Source of the DNA: Rhodovulum sp. PH10
GTDB taxonomy: Bacteria > Pseudomonadota > Alphaproteobacteria > Rhizobiales > Xanthobacteraceae
Reading direction: 5' to 3'
DNA: 64,000 nt
Assembly (NCBI RefSeq): GCF_000293785.1
Contig: NZ_AKZI01000011.1
Location: 1 to 64,000 of the forward strand
Position 1 is the stretch's first letter, and each line of letters begins with the position of its first letter. The notes under the pieces are model-generated. The model saw only the letters and a program-made list of their open reading frames with translations, had not been told where the DNA came from and did no database searches. Below, in pieces: positions 18,299 to 26,851 of the stretch. The translations under genes were made by a program, and so were the position numbers.

Positions 18299-19747
18299 AT
18301 GGACGTGCGCTCGCTCGCGGTCGGCCGGGTGATCGACGGCTTTCGCCTCGAGGCGCAGCTCGAGCCCGGCGGCATGGCCGATTTCTGGCGCGTGTCTCGC
18401 GCGCCGTCGGCAGAGGAAAACGGCGGGGCGCAGCCGGCGACCAGTGCCAATAAAATTCCGCTCCTTATGAAAATTCCGCTGATGCGGCGGGGCGACGACC
18501 CGCTCACCATCGTCGGCTTCGAGCAGGAGCAGATGATTCTCTCGCGGCTGTCCGGCCCGCACGTGCCGAAATTCGTCGCGGCCGGCGATTTCGAGCGCCC
18601 TTATATCGTGATGGAGGAGGTGCCCGGCCGCTCGCTGAAGGCTTTGCTCGGGCAGACGCCGCTGTCGGCGGAGGAGGTCGCCCATATCGGCGCGGCGATC
18701 GCCGAGGCGTTGCACAGCATCCATCATCAGCACGTGACGCATCTCGACGTGAAGCCGAGCAACGTGATTCTGCGCGAGGACGGCACTGCCGTGCTGATCG
18801 ATTTCGGCCTGTCGCGTCACGACCAGCTGCCCGACCTGATCGCCGAGGAGTTCGACGAGCCGGTCGGCACCGGCGGCTATGTCGCGCCCGAGCAGGTGCG
18901 CCGCGTGCGCGGCGATCCGAGGAGCGACATTTTTTCGCTCGGCGTCACGCTCTATTTCCTCGCCACCGGCGAGCGGCCGTTCGGCGAGCCCGAGCGCGAG
19001 GTCGAATGGCGCCGCCGGCTGTGGCGCGATCCGTTTCCGCCGCGCCGCTGGAACGCGCTGGTGCCGCCGTGGCTGCAGGAGATCGTCCTGCATTGCCTCG
19101 AGATCGAGCCCGACGCGCGCTACTCCACCGCGGCGCAGCTCTTGTTCGATCTGCAGCATCCCGAGCAGGTGGTGCTGACCGAGCGCGCGGCGCGGCGCGA
19201 CCGCGACCGCCCGCTCGCGGTGTTCTCACGCTGGCTCGGCGCCCGGCATTCCGTGACCAGAAAGGCGCGCAGCATCGCCGGCGTGCTCGACCGCTCGCCG
19301 ATCGTGATGGCGGCGATCGACCTGACGGCGGCCGACGATCTCGCCGACACGCTGCTGGTCGCGCTGCGCCGTCTGCTCGAGACCGAGCCGGACGCCCGGC
19401 TCGCCTGCGTCAACGTGCTGAAGACCTCGCGCATCGCGCTCGATCCGCTGGAGGACGTGCAGGGCCGCAATCCGCATCTCCAGCGTCTGGTCGAGCTGAA
19501 GCACTGGGCGCGCGTGCTGCCGCTCGATCCCGGCCGCATCACGTATCATGTCTTCGAGTCGCCCGATCCCGCCGCGGCGATCGTCGAGTACGCGCGCAAC
19601 AACAAGGTCGATCACATCGTGATGGGCGCGCGCGGAAGCTCGCCGCTACGACGTTACCTCGGTAGCGTGTCGGCGCAGGTGGTCGCGCAAGCCCCCTGCA
19701 CCGTGACGGTGGTACGTCGCTCCACCGCGTCCGGCGGGGCCGAGTGA
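18299..19747 (+). CDS. Ser/Thr protein kinase fused to a UspA domain
   Basis: A 482-residue cytoplasmic protein with two domains. Residues about 12-290 form a Hanks-type kinase: Lys in LLMKIPL, catalytic loop HLDVKPSN near residue 148 (HLD in place of HRD), IDFG near 168, and APEQ in the activation segment. Residues about 333-482 form a universal-stress-protein domain ending in the nucleotide motif GARGSSPLRRYLGSVSAQVV. ATG 18299 follows an in-frame GTG. No membrane segment is seen. Kinase-Usp fusions suggest nucleotide- or stress-responsive signalling; targets are unknown. Confidence 0.85.
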   Translation: MDVRSLAVGRVIDGFRLEAQLEPGGMADFWRVSRAPSAEENGGAQPATSANKIPLLMKIPLMRRGDDPLTIVGFEQEQMILSRLSGPHVPKFVAAGDFERPYIVMEEVPGRSLKALLGQTPLSAEEVAHIGAAIAEALHSIHHQHVTHLDVKPSNVILREDGTAVLIDFGLSRHDQLPDLIAEEFDEPVGTGGYVAPEQVRRVRGDPRSDIFSLGVTLYFLATGERPFGEPEREVEWRRRLWRDPFPPRRWNALVPPWLQEIVLHCLEIEPDARYSTAAQLLFDLQHPEQVVLTERAARRDRDRPLAVFSRWLGARHSVTRKARSIAGVLDRSPIVMAAIDLTAADDLADTLLVALRRLLETEPDARLACVNVLKTSRIALDPLEDVQGRNPHLQRLVELKHWARVLPLDPGRITYHVFESPDPAAAIVEYARNNKVDHIVMGARGSSPLRRYLGSVSAQVVAQAPCTVTVVRRSTASGGAE

Positions 19748-19921
19748 GCGTTCGCCGCCGGGATGCGCCGGCGTCTTTCCGTGTGTGCGACCACTCGGTG
19801 GGACCACTTGGCGGCGACGTCGCGAAACGAGGTGCGGAACTGCCTTCCGGCCGCCGGGTTGTCTGGGCACGGGACGTGGACACGCGATCCCGTTCGGTTC
19901 ATCGACCAGGAGGCAATCCAT

Positions 19922-20503
19922 ATGATCCGCACTCTCGTGACCGCCGCGGCGGTGAGTGGTCTCATGATGTCGACCGCGCTCGCGCAGGCTCCCTCGACCG
20001 GCGCGCAATCGCCGGCGGCGAAATCCGGCATGCAGAGCAGCCAGTCCGGCTCCGCCAACGCGCAGGCGATCACCCAGCAGGGCCCGAACCAGTGGCTCGC
20101 CTCGAAATTCATGGGCACCGACGTGATCGGCACCGACGACAACAAGATCGGTGACGTGAGCGACGTGCTGTTCGACAAGCAGGGCAAGGTCGAGGCGCTG
20201 GTGGTCGGCGTCGGCGGCTTCCTCGGCATCGGCCAGAAGGACATCGCGCTGCCGCTGTCGTCGTTCGACGTGATCGCCGCCAAGAGCGGCAGCAACAACA
20301 CGAGCTCCGATCAGCTGCGGCTGTCCATGACCAAGGATCAGCTCACGCAGCTCGCCGAGTTCAAGAGCAAGGACGACCAGTCCTCGACCACCACCGGCTC
20401 TGCCCCGAACGCCACCGGCACCGGTTCGTCGACCGGCACCGGCACGGGCACCGGCATGGGCGCGGGTGGCGGCAGCAACACCACGACGCCGTCGAGCCGC
20501 TGA
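19922..20503 (+). CDS. Exported PRC-barrel domain protein
   Basis: A 193-residue protein with a signal peptide (cleavage after STALAQA), a spacer rich in Ser/Gln/Ala, and a PRC-barrel core (ASKFMGTDVIGTDDNKIGDVSDVLFDKQGKV). The tail is a low-complexity Gly/Thr/Ser stretch. A strong AGGAGG lies 7 bp before the ATG. Such PRC-barrel proteins are common stress-induced envelope proteins in Hyphomicrobiales; their molecular role is not settled. Confidence 0.83.
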   Translation: MIRTLVTAAAVSGLMMSTALAQAPSTGAQSPAAKSGMQSSQSGSANAQAITQQGPNQWLASKFMGTDVIGTDDNKIGDVSDVLFDKQGKVEALVVGVGGFLGIGQKDIALPLSSFDVIAAKSGSNNTSSDQLRLSMTKDQLTQLAEFKSKDDQSSTTTGSAPNATGTGSSTGTGTGTGMGAGGGSNTTTPSSR

Positions 20504-20798
20504 TCGGGTCTCGCTCTCACCGACGATCGCGTGGGGCGGCCGGGGATGTTTCCCCGCGCCGCTCTGCGCGTTTTGGTGTGTCGAGTTCGTGTGTGGCGCC
20601 TGCGCCGCGGCCGTGGCGGCCGACGCGCGGCGGGGATAAAACGTCCGTCACGAGAGGCATCGGCGGCTCGACGAGAACGGACGTCATGATGAAAACGACG
20701 ACGGTGCGCAGGCGCCTCGCCGGCCGCACGGCGGGGACGGCACAGGGGGCAGGGGCCGCGGTCGGGCGGGCAGACGTCGCGGGGGCGGAGGGCGCATC

Positions 20799-21605
20799 GT
20801 GTCGGTGATGCCGAACGAGCCGCCCGATTCGCCGCTCGTCGCGCGCGTCGTTCCCTCGCCCAATCGTGAGCCGCGGGTCGGCGTTTCCGCGCCCGACATT
20901 CTTCTCCTGCACTACACCGGCATGGCCGACACCGACGAGGCCCTCGCGCGGCTGTGCGATCCGGCGGCGAAAGTCTCGTCGCATCATCTCGTGCGCGAGG
21001 ACGGCACCGTGCTGCAGCTCGTCCCCGAGCATTTGCGCGCCTGGCATGCCGGGCTGTCGTCGTGGGAGGGGGTGGCCGACGTCAATTCCCGCTCGATCGG
21101 CATCGAGATCGCCAATCCCGGCCACGATTTCGGCTGCCCGCCGTTTCCCGAGCGGCAGATCGCCGCGGTGATCGCGCTCTGCGCCGACATCTGCCGGCGC
21201 TGGCGCATCCGCCCCGACCGGGTGCTGGCGCATTCCGATGTCGCGCCGACCCGCAAGCGCGATCCCGGCGAGACATTTCCGTGGGAGAGTCTCGCACGCG
21301 AGGGCGTCGGGCTGTGGGTCGCCTCGGCGCCGCTCGACACGCCGGGGGCGGCGCTGTCGCCGGGCGACGCGGGGGACGCGGTGCTCGCGCTGCAGCGCGA
21401 CCTCGCCGCCTTCGGCTACGGCGTGGCGCCGACCGGCCGCTACGACGATCTCACCGTCGCGGTGGTCACGGCGCTGCAGCGGCACTTTCGTCCCGCGCGG
21501 GTGGACGGAGTGGCCGATGCCTCGACCCGGCAGACGCTTTCGCGCGTGCTCGAGATGTCCGGGTCGATTCTGCGGGTGACGGAGGCCCGGCCGGGCCTTG
21601 CCTGA
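20799..21605 (+). CDS. N-acetylmuramoyl-L-alanine amidase (AmpD-like) with peptidoglycan-binding domain
   Basis: A 268-residue protein. Residues about 30-165 form an Amidase_2 domain with zinc ligands in LLLHYTGM and VLAHSDVAPTRKRDPG, and the Glu of SIGIEIANPG. Residues about 185-255 form a PG_binding_1 three-helix domain (GDAVLALQRDLAAFGYGV and VVTALQRHF). It cleaves the MurNAc-L-Ala bond of muropeptides, in recycling (AmpD role) or at the wall. No signal peptide is visible, which favours a cytoplasmic recycling role. GTG 20799 follows GGAGGG; ATG 20808 is an alternative. Confidence 0.88.
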   Translation: MSVMPNEPPDSPLVARVVPSPNREPRVGVSAPDILLLHYTGMADTDEALARLCDPAAKVSSHHLVREDGTVLQLVPEHLRAWHAGLSSWEGVADVNSRSIGIEIANPGHDFGCPPFPERQIAAVIALCADICRRWRIRPDRVLAHSDVAPTRKRDPGETFPWESLAREGVGLWVASAPLDTPGAALSPGDAGDAVLALQRDLAAFGYGVAPTGRYDDLTVAVVTALQRHFRPARVDGVADASTRQTLSRVLEMSGSILRVTEARPGLA

Positions 21606-21731
21606 TTCGTTGATTGCGTCCTTCGGTTCACAGGGTTCTTGCATCGCGGCATCTTTGTCGCGCGGCTGGGGACGACTAGATGCCGGGCAGCGGCTGCAAT
21701 CCCCGGCAGTCGACGTCCAAGGAATGAATTG

Positions 21732-21863
21732 ATGTCCGTAAATTCTGTCCGTACCCAGGCCGACGCCCAGAGCCGAGAGAGCAAGACGAAGGGCTGGGCG
21801 TCGCGCGCGCTCGCGGCGTTCCTGGCGTCGTCCCATGCGCATTACAACGGCCCGAACATCTGA
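21732..21863 (+). CDS. Microprotein 1 (HY-motif small protein)
   Basis: A 43-residue basic protein with AAGGAAT upstream of its ATG. The first half is polar (Ser/Arg/Gln/Lys); the second half is KGWASRALAAFLASSHAHYN. It shares with the two small proteins downstream a KG....A...F/L helix that ends in A-H-Y. No known family is recognised. Reality rests on the ribosome site and resemblance to its neighbours. Confidence 0.5.
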   Translation: MSVNSVRTQADAQSRESKTKGWASRALAAFLASSHAHYNGPNI

Positions 21864-21929
21864 ACACCGCTCGCGCCGCGCCCGGCGATCGGCCGGGCGT
21901 GGCGGGCAGTCGGCCCGGTCGACCGCGCG

Positions 21930-22859
21930 TCAATCCTCCGGCCGGCTCCAGCCGCTCGCCTTGGCCCGCCACGGCGCGTCGGAGAAGCGCTCCACCAGAA
22001 AGTCGATGAAGACGCGCACCTTCAGCATGCGGTGCCGGCCCTGCGGATAGACCGCCGACAGCGGCACCGGCTCGACCAGGTGATACTGCGTCAGGAGCGG
22101 CACCAGCTCGCCGCGCCGCACCGAGTTCCCCACCAGAAGATCGCTCAGATGGACGAGGCCGGCGCCGCCGACCGCCAGCCGCAACGCCGCCTCGGCGTCG
22201 TCCACCACCAGCCGGCCGCGCGCCTCGAAGGTGCGAATCTCGTTGCCGTCGCGAAACGGCCACTGGTTGATCGACGGCACCGAGCTCAGCACGATGCATT
22301 CGTGGCCCTCGAGGTCGGCCGGCGTCTTCGGCATGCCGCGTGCCTTGAGATAGGCGGGGGCGCCGAAAATGCCGCGCTCGGTGGTCGCGAAGCGCCGCGC
22401 CACCAGCGAGCGGTCGGCGATCGGGCCGAGGCAGATCGCCACGTCGGCGTTCTCGACCAGGTTGTCGACCCGGTCGGTGACCCTGATCTCGATCTCGATC
22501 TCCGGATAGCGCGCGAAGAAGTCGGGCAGCTCGCGGGCCAGCTCGTGCAGCATGAACGCCGATCCGGAGTTCAGCCGCAGCAGGCCGCGCGGCGTGGTGC
22601 TCGCCCGTGCGACCTCGGTCTCGGCGTCGTCGATCGCCGACAGGATGTCGCGCGCGCGCACGAGATAAGTCTCGCCTTCCGGGGTGAGGGCGAGGCGCCG
22701 CGTTGTGCGGTGCAACAAGCGGACCCCGAGGCGGTCCTCGAGGCGGGACACCAGCTTCGACACGGCCGACGGCGTGAGGTCGAGATCGTCCGCCGCGGCC
22801 GAGAAGCTGCCGCGCTGGATCACCTGGACGAAGGCGCGCATGTCGGAAATCTGGTCCAT
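21930..22859 (-). CDS. LysR-family transcriptional regulator
   Basis: A 309-residue LysR-type regulator. The N-terminal winged helix-turn-helix reads MRAFVQVIQRGSFSAAADDLDLTPSAVSKLVSRLEDRLGVRLLHRTTRRL. The rest is a periplasmic-binding-protein-like effector domain starting near residue 92. It is of the CrgA/DmlR-like subgroup that often regulates a divergent gene; here the divergent gene, 102 bp away, encodes a 68-residue microprotein. Effector unknown. Confidence 0.92.
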   Translation of the reverse strand: MDQISDMRAFVQVIQRGSFSAAADDLDLTPSAVSKLVSRLEDRLGVRLLHRTTRRLALTPEGETYLVRARDILSAIDDAETEVARASTTPRGLLRLNSGSAFMLHELARELPDFFARYPEIEIEIRVTDRVDNLVENADVAICLGPIADRSLVARRFATTERGIFGAPAYLKARGMPKTPADLEGHECIVLSSVPSINQWPFRDGNEIRTFEARGRLVVDDAEAALRLAVGGAGLVHLSDLLVGNSVRRGELVPLLTQYHLVEPVPLSAVYPQGRHRMLKVRVFIDFLVERFSDAPWRAKASGWSRPED

Positions 22860-22873
22860 AATTCGTTCCGCAA

Positions 22874-22912
22874 ATTCGCGAATGGTTTTCTTGCGTGATG
22901 GATTATATCACG
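22874..22912. promoter_or_regulatory. Two dyads in the lysR/microprotein divergent region
   Basis: A perfect 10-bp palindrome ATTCGCGAAT (22874-22883) and an interrupted dyad CGTGAT-N7-ATCACG (22894-22912) lie between the divergent starts. Both are plausible LysR operator halves. The AT content is far above that of the neighbours. Confidence 0.5.
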
Positions 22913-22961
22913 ACCGTTTTCGAATACATTCTCCCCAACGACGTTATCAAGGATTTCCATC

Positions 22962-23168
22962 ATGTCCGACACCGCATACCGGCCGACCGCCGCGCGGACC
23001 CCGCTCCGAGCCGGCAAGGCCGGCGACGCCACGCGCGCCAAGAAGGGTCTTTTCCGCACTGCAAACGACCTGCTCCACACCGCCTTCGGCGCTGCACACT
23101 ACGACACCGCGACCGCCCGCAAGAACCCGCGGCCGATCCGTACCTGGACGCCGAACGGCTGGTGCTGA
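22962..23168 (+). CDS. Microprotein 2 (HY-motif small protein)
   Basis: A 68-residue basic protein. AAGGA lies 10 bp before the ATG. The N-terminal half is Arg/Ala-rich and the middle contains AKKGLFRTANDLLHTAFGAAHY, closely resembling the third small protein (AKTGYCAAGEFFRDTFRAAHF). The tail is RPIRTWTPNGWC. It is divergent from the LysR gene and followed by a clear terminator, so it is a monocistronic unit. No known family or signal peptide is seen. Confidence 0.65.
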   Translation: MSDTAYRPTAARTPLRAGKAGDATRAKKGLFRTANDLLHTAFGAAHYDTATARKNPRPIRTWTPNGWC

Positions 23169-23483
23169 GCGCACGCTGATCGTCTCGTCGACCGGGCACG
23201 TCGGGCGTCTGCCCCCGCCCTCGAGGCTCGGTCGCGCGAAAGGCCCGGTGGGGTGACCCGCCGGGCTTTTTCGATTCCATGGCAGGGGCTCGGGCAGGGG
23301 CTCGCCGGCGAAGCTCTGGTTCATTGTTTCGCCGCGGCACGGTCCGGACGCGATTCGTTTCGCCGTCGGCCCATTTCGCGAAATTCGATCCGCCCGTTCC
23401 AAGATCGCTTTCCGCGCCGCACCATTGTTCTTTGCGGCCGGTGAATTATCGTAACAGTTCAGAACTTCGTCGAGGAGATCGTC
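23169..23483. other. Intergenic region between microprotein genes 2 and 3
   Basis: No gene seen. It holds the terminator at 23240, a perfect 12-bp palindrome ATTTCGCGAAAT at 23373-23384, and a candidate promoter TTGTTC-N16-TATCGT shortly before the third microprotein gene. The palindrome shares TTCGCGAA with the one in the LysR divergent region. Confidence 0.55.
23240..23271 (+). terminator. Rho-independent terminator after microprotein 2
   Basis: A GC-rich stem (GGCCCGGTGGG paired with CCCGCCGGGCT, one bulge and one wobble) with loop GTGA, followed by five Ts. Confidence 0.85.
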
Positions 23484-23702
23484 ATGCACCCCCGTCATCC
23501 CTTGTCTCACGCCGCGGCCCAGGGGCTGATGCATCGCGCCCGGTTCGATCAGCCGCTCGGCCTCGCCACCCTCGCCAAGACCGGCTACTGCGCCGCCGGC
23601 GAGTTCTTCCGCGACACCTTCCGGGCCGCCCATTTCGCGCCCTCGCCGCTGCGGGTGCGCCAGAAGCTCGCGACGCCGCGCATCCTCGGCCGGTCGATCT
23701 GA
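23484..23702 (+). CDS. Microprotein 3 (HY-motif small protein)
   Basis: A 72-residue basic, His-rich protein behind GAGGAG. The middle reads LATLAKTGYCAAGEFFRDTFRAAHF, matching microprotein 2 at AK.G, A, F/L, TF.AAH and an aromatic. The tail is Arg-rich. It lies directly upstream of rnpB, with a strong stem-loop between. Unknown function; the shared motif suggests a paralogous family. Confidence 0.65.
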   Translation: MHPRHPLSHAAAQGLMHRARFDQPLGLATLAKTGYCAAGEFFRDTFRAAHFAPSPLRVRQKLATPRILGRSI

Positions 23703-23778
23703 CCCCGGAGGCGCAGGAAAAAATTCTCGGTCGGCGCGGTGCGGGCCCCCCGTCCCGCGCACGCCGGCCGAACAGGAG

Positions 23779-23816
23779 GGGGAGGCGCGGTCTTGACGTC
23801 GCAGCCGCGCCTCCCC
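23779..23816 (+). terminator. 12-bp stem-loop overlapping the rnpB promoter
   Basis: GGGGAGGCGCGG (23779-23790) pairs perfectly with CCGCGCCTCCCC (23805-23816). The 14-nt loop contains TTGACG (23793-23798), a candidate -35 box that would place the start site near 23829, the predicted 5' end of RNase P RNA. It may both end microprotein 3 transcription and carry the rnpB promoter. Confidence 0.55.
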
Positions 23817-23828
23817 ATTCCTTGTCCG

Positions 23829-24236
<408 letters not shown>

Positions 24237-24238
24237 GT

Positions 24239-24544
24239 TTGGGGGCCCGACCGGGAGACCGGCCGGGCCCCCGCCCGTTTTCGGGCCATCTGCTTCTTTC
24301 GAGCGACCTGCTTCTTTCGAGCCACGTGCTTCGATCCCGCCTTCGCAATTCACCGTGCCGGCGGGTCGCGAACGATGCCGAACACGTGATCGCCCGATTC
24401 ATGCCGCCTTCCCGTCACGGTGATGAACGCCCGTTCACGCGCGCGCTCGGTCGCCGAAGGGGGCCGGCGAATTCGCCGGGAACGACCTCCGCCGCCTCAC
24501 GTTCACCCGGTGCGTATGTGCGACGCAATCCAGAGGAGGCATTC
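24239..24544. other. Intergenic region with 18-bp tandem repeat
   Basis: Between rnpB and the DUF1236 gene. Besides the rnpB terminator it holds two full copies (24291-24308, 24309-24326) and one partial copy of an 18-bp unit beginning TGCTTCTTTCGAGC. No gene is supported. Confidence 0.6.
24241..24280 (+). terminator. Terminator of rnpB
   Basis: GGGGGCCCG (24241-24249) pairs with CGGGCCCCC (24264-24272), with an inner ACCGG/CCGGC pairing, followed by GCCCGTTTTC. Confidence 0.75.
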
Positions 24545-24949
24545 ATGCACAAGCAGACGTTTGCAGCGGCGGCCCTCGCGCTCGCCCTGGCGGCGCCCTC
24601 GCTGGCGTACGCCCAGAACGATCCGGTGAGCGGCGCGGCGGTCGGCGCCGAGCGTGGCGGAACCACCGGCGGCCCGCTCGGCGCGGCGGTCGGTGCTGCG
24701 GCCGGTGCGGTCGGCGGCGCCGCCAACATGGTGCTCGGCCCGCCCCCGGCCGAGGTTCGCACCTATGTCGTGAAGGAGCGGTCTCCGTCGGTTCGGGTCG
24801 AGGAGCACATCGCGGTCGGCGAGACGCTGCCGCCGCGGGTGACGCTGCACAAGGTGCCGAAGCACACCTCGTACAGCTACGCCGTCGTCAACAACCGCCA
24901 TGTCGTGGTCGATCCGCGCACCCGCCGGGTGATCGAGATCTACGACTGA
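24545..24949 (+). CDS. Exported DUF1236-like protein
   Basis: A 134-residue protein with a signal peptide (cleavage after SLAYAQ), a Gly/Ala glycine-zipper-like stretch (GAAVGAERGGTTGGPLGAAVGAAAGAVGGAANMV) and a C-terminal DUF1236-like domain (VGETLPPRVTLHKVP then VNNRHVVVDPRTRRVIEIYD). GAGGAGG lies just before the ATG. Such proteins are abundant in Hyphomicrobiales envelopes; function unknown. Confidence 0.82.
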   Translation: MHKQTFAAAALALALAAPSLAYAQNDPVSGAAVGAERGGTTGGPLGAAVGAAAGAVGGAANMVLGPPPAEVRTYVVKERSPSVRVEEHIAVGETLPPRVTLHKVPKHTSYSYAVVNNRHVVVDPRTRRVIEIYD

Positions 24950-24993
24950 CGCTTTTTCGCGACCCTGTCCGGGTCGTGACACGGTGATGCGAG

Positions 24994-25024
24994 ACGCCCG
25001 TCGGGACGCCGTCCCGGCGGGCGT
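24994..25024 (+). terminator. Probable terminator of the DUF1236 gene
   Basis: A 13-bp stem, ACGCCCGTCGGGA against TCCCGGCGGGCGT (one wobble), loop 5 nt, followed by TTCG. The T-tract is short. Confidence 0.6.
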
Positions 25025-25325
25025 TTCGTCGTATCGCGCTTTTTTCGGCGCAGCTTCGAGCCGTTCCAAACGAGCGAGCGTATTTGTCGGTTTTCGGCGC
25101 GGCGGATTGTCGGGTATCGCCTCTTTAGAAGCGTTCTTTCAGCGAACCTATTGTAGTCTGTACGGACCCCTTCGAGGTAAAAACCGGTTGAACGCCGGGC
25201 GCGTCCGAATTATCCACGGTTCCATTCAAGAGTTCTGGAAGAGAGCCGCGTCTCGACCTTGGCGCGGACCGAAGAACTGTTGCCGACCGCCGAGTTGAAG
25301 AACGACGAGTTGAAGAGCGAAAGAG
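25025..25325. other. Leader region of the flavodoxin operon
   Basis: A relatively AT-rich 300-bp stretch without a gene. It contains an Irr-type box at 25124-25140 and an imperfect 12-bp palindrome GTCTGTACGGAC at 25156-25167. Confidence 0.6.
25124..25140. promoter_or_regulatory. Candidate iron control element (Irr box)
   Basis: TTTAGAAGCGTTCTTTC matches the Irr-box/ICE form TTTAGAA-N3-TTCTAAA at 12 of the 14 specified bases, with the full left half and TTCT of the right half intact. It lies 184 bp before the flavodoxin start. Irr controls iron-responsive genes in Hyphomicrobiales, and flavodoxins replace ferredoxins under iron limitation. Confidence 0.65.
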
Positions 25326-25808
25326 ATGAGCGTCAACGTGATTTTCGGCTCCGACGGTGGAGCCACCAAGGCGGTCGCCTCGCGCATCGCCAAGCGCGTC
25401 CAGGGCAAGGCGATCGACATCGCCGCCGCCACCCCGGCCGATTTCGAGAATTGCAGCCTGCTGATCCTCGGCTCGCCGACCTACGGCGCCGGCGACCTGC
25501 AGGCCGACTGGGAGGACCATCTCGACAAGCTGACCGGCGCCGATCTCGCCGGCAAGAAGGTGGCGCTGTTCGGCACCGGCGACCAGATGGGCTATCCCGA
25601 CAGCTTCGTCGACGCGATGGGCATTCTCTACGACCACGTGGTGGCGCAGGGCGCGACCGTGGTCGGCTTCACCGACACCGCGGGCTACGACTACATCGCC
25701 TCGAAGGCGGAGCGCGACGGCAAGTTCGTCGGGCTGGCGCTCGACGAGGACGGCGAAGCCTCCAAGACCGACAAGAGGATCACGGCATGGATCAGCAGCC
25801 TCGCCTGA
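25326..25808 (+). CDS. Long-chain-type flavodoxin
   Basis: A 160-residue FMN electron carrier. The phosphate loop is GSDGGATKAVA in the first strand-loop (family TxT/SxxGxT); the SPTYGAGDLQADW stretch and GTGDQMGYPDSFVDAMG loop bind the flavin and are typical of NifF/FldA-like long-chain flavodoxins. Possible partners are IspG and nitrogenase or hydrogenase redox systems. It overlaps the next gene by 22 bp, and a candidate Irr box lies upstream. Confidence 0.92.
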   Translation: MSVNVIFGSDGGATKAVASRIAKRVQGKAIDIAAATPADFENCSLLILGSPTYGAGDLQADWEDHLDKLTGADLAGKKVALFGTGDQMGYPDSFVDAMGILYDHVVAQGATVVGFTDTAGYDYIASKAERDGKFVGLALDEDGEASKTDKRITAWISSLA

Positions 25809-26203
25809 GCTCCGTCATGGGCATCTTTCAGCATCACCTCTACGAGCTGTCGAAGGGGATGCGGCCGCTGGTGCTGATGACGCTGACCGGCGAGACGGCG
25901 CCGCCGGTGGTCGCGCGGCTGAAGTCGGCCGGCATCGCCCATTACGTGCACGAGGCCTGCCACACCCGGCTCAACGTGGTGTTCGGCCGGCCGGCGGCGG
26001 TCGAGGCGGCGCGGCGCTTCATGGTGGGGCCGCTGTGCGACCTATCGCCCGAGCACGACTTCATGCTGGGCGTGCTGCTCGGCTACGACCGCGAGCAGCA
26101 GTGCCAGCGCTATCTCGCCCGCGCCGAAGCCGCCGCCGCGCCGGCCGGTCCCGGAGCGGTGGAGGAGCACGCTGTGCCCGCCGGCCCGGTGGTGATTCAC
26201 TGA
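25787..26203 (+). CDS. DUF2023 family protein
   Basis: A 138-residue protein whose core (GIFQHHLYELSKGMRPLVLMTLTG through HYVHEACHTRLNVVFG and FMLGVLLGYDREQQC) matches DUF2023, a family regularly found directly after flavodoxin genes. Residues 110-138 are Ala/Pro-rich. ATG 25787 has AAGAGG upstream and overlaps the flavodoxin; ATG 25817 is the alternative start closest to the family N terminus. The role is unknown; context suggests flavodoxin maturation or control. Confidence 0.78.
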   Translation: MDQQPRLSSVMGIFQHHLYELSKGMRPLVLMTLTGETAPPVVARLKSAGIAHYVHEACHTRLNVVFGRPAAVEAARRFMVGPLCDLSPEHDFMLGVLLGYDREQQCQRYLARAEAAAAPAGPGAVEEHAVPAGPVVIH

Positions 26204-26851
26204 ATCGTCGCTCGGGACGAGACGGCGAGTGGCGAGTGGCGAATGGCGAGTGTCGTCGACCCGTCATCCCGAGGTGCGAGCCGAGCGAGCCTCGAAGGAT
26301 GTCCGTCAGAGCGCCCGGCCATCCGGGACGACGCCCGGGCCCCTGTGATCGGAGCGAGACCGAGAAAAGAATTCGTGACGGCCGGCATCTCGGTTCCCGC
26401 CGGTCGCACGGAGCCGGTGCCCGGACGGCGTGTTGTTCGCGCCGCTCCGGGCGACCGGCGCTGTTTTGGCAAGGAAACCAACGGCGACAGAGTTCGACCT
26501 CGTCCCGAGATCGGCACTTGTATGCCCAAGTCGGCTACAGCCGACCTGGGTGCCCGCGTCTCGAAGGGCGAGGGCACTGGCCGGGCCTCATCCTTCGAGA
26601 CGGCCGCTTCGCGGTCCCCGGGACGCGGTCACAGTCTCTCGCCGTTGGCATGAGACAGCCTCCCTAGAAGTCGGCCTGCAAGAGCCAAAAAAGTCTCCAT
26701 CTCCCTCGTCCCCGCCGATGCGGCGACCCAGGAGCCACACGCGCCGCCCTCCGCCGCCCCAGCTCCCGCGCCTTCGAAATTTTTCGTTAAGATCCGCGCA
26801 ACCATAATGCCGCCGGACCGGCTCCGAGCGCCGGGCGTCCGAGGAGACCTC
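26204..26851. other. Repeat-rich intergenic region before ftsW
   Basis: About 650 bp without a supported gene. It holds a short octamer run GGCGAGTG (26223-26250), a single dispersed unit starting CGTCATCCCGAGG (about 26262-26300), an inverted pair of that unit (26498-26630), and the ftsW leader. Confidence 0.65.
26498..26630. repeat. Inverted pair of the dispersed element
   Basis: The first unit begins CCTCGTCCCGAG (26498) and ends CGTCTCGAAGGGCGAGG (26573). The second starts CCTCATCCTTCGAGACGG (26586) and ends CCCGGGACGCGG. The first carries an inner hairpin GTCGGCTACAGCCGAC. The pair shares ends with those at 102-203 and 38429-38518. Confidence 0.65.
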
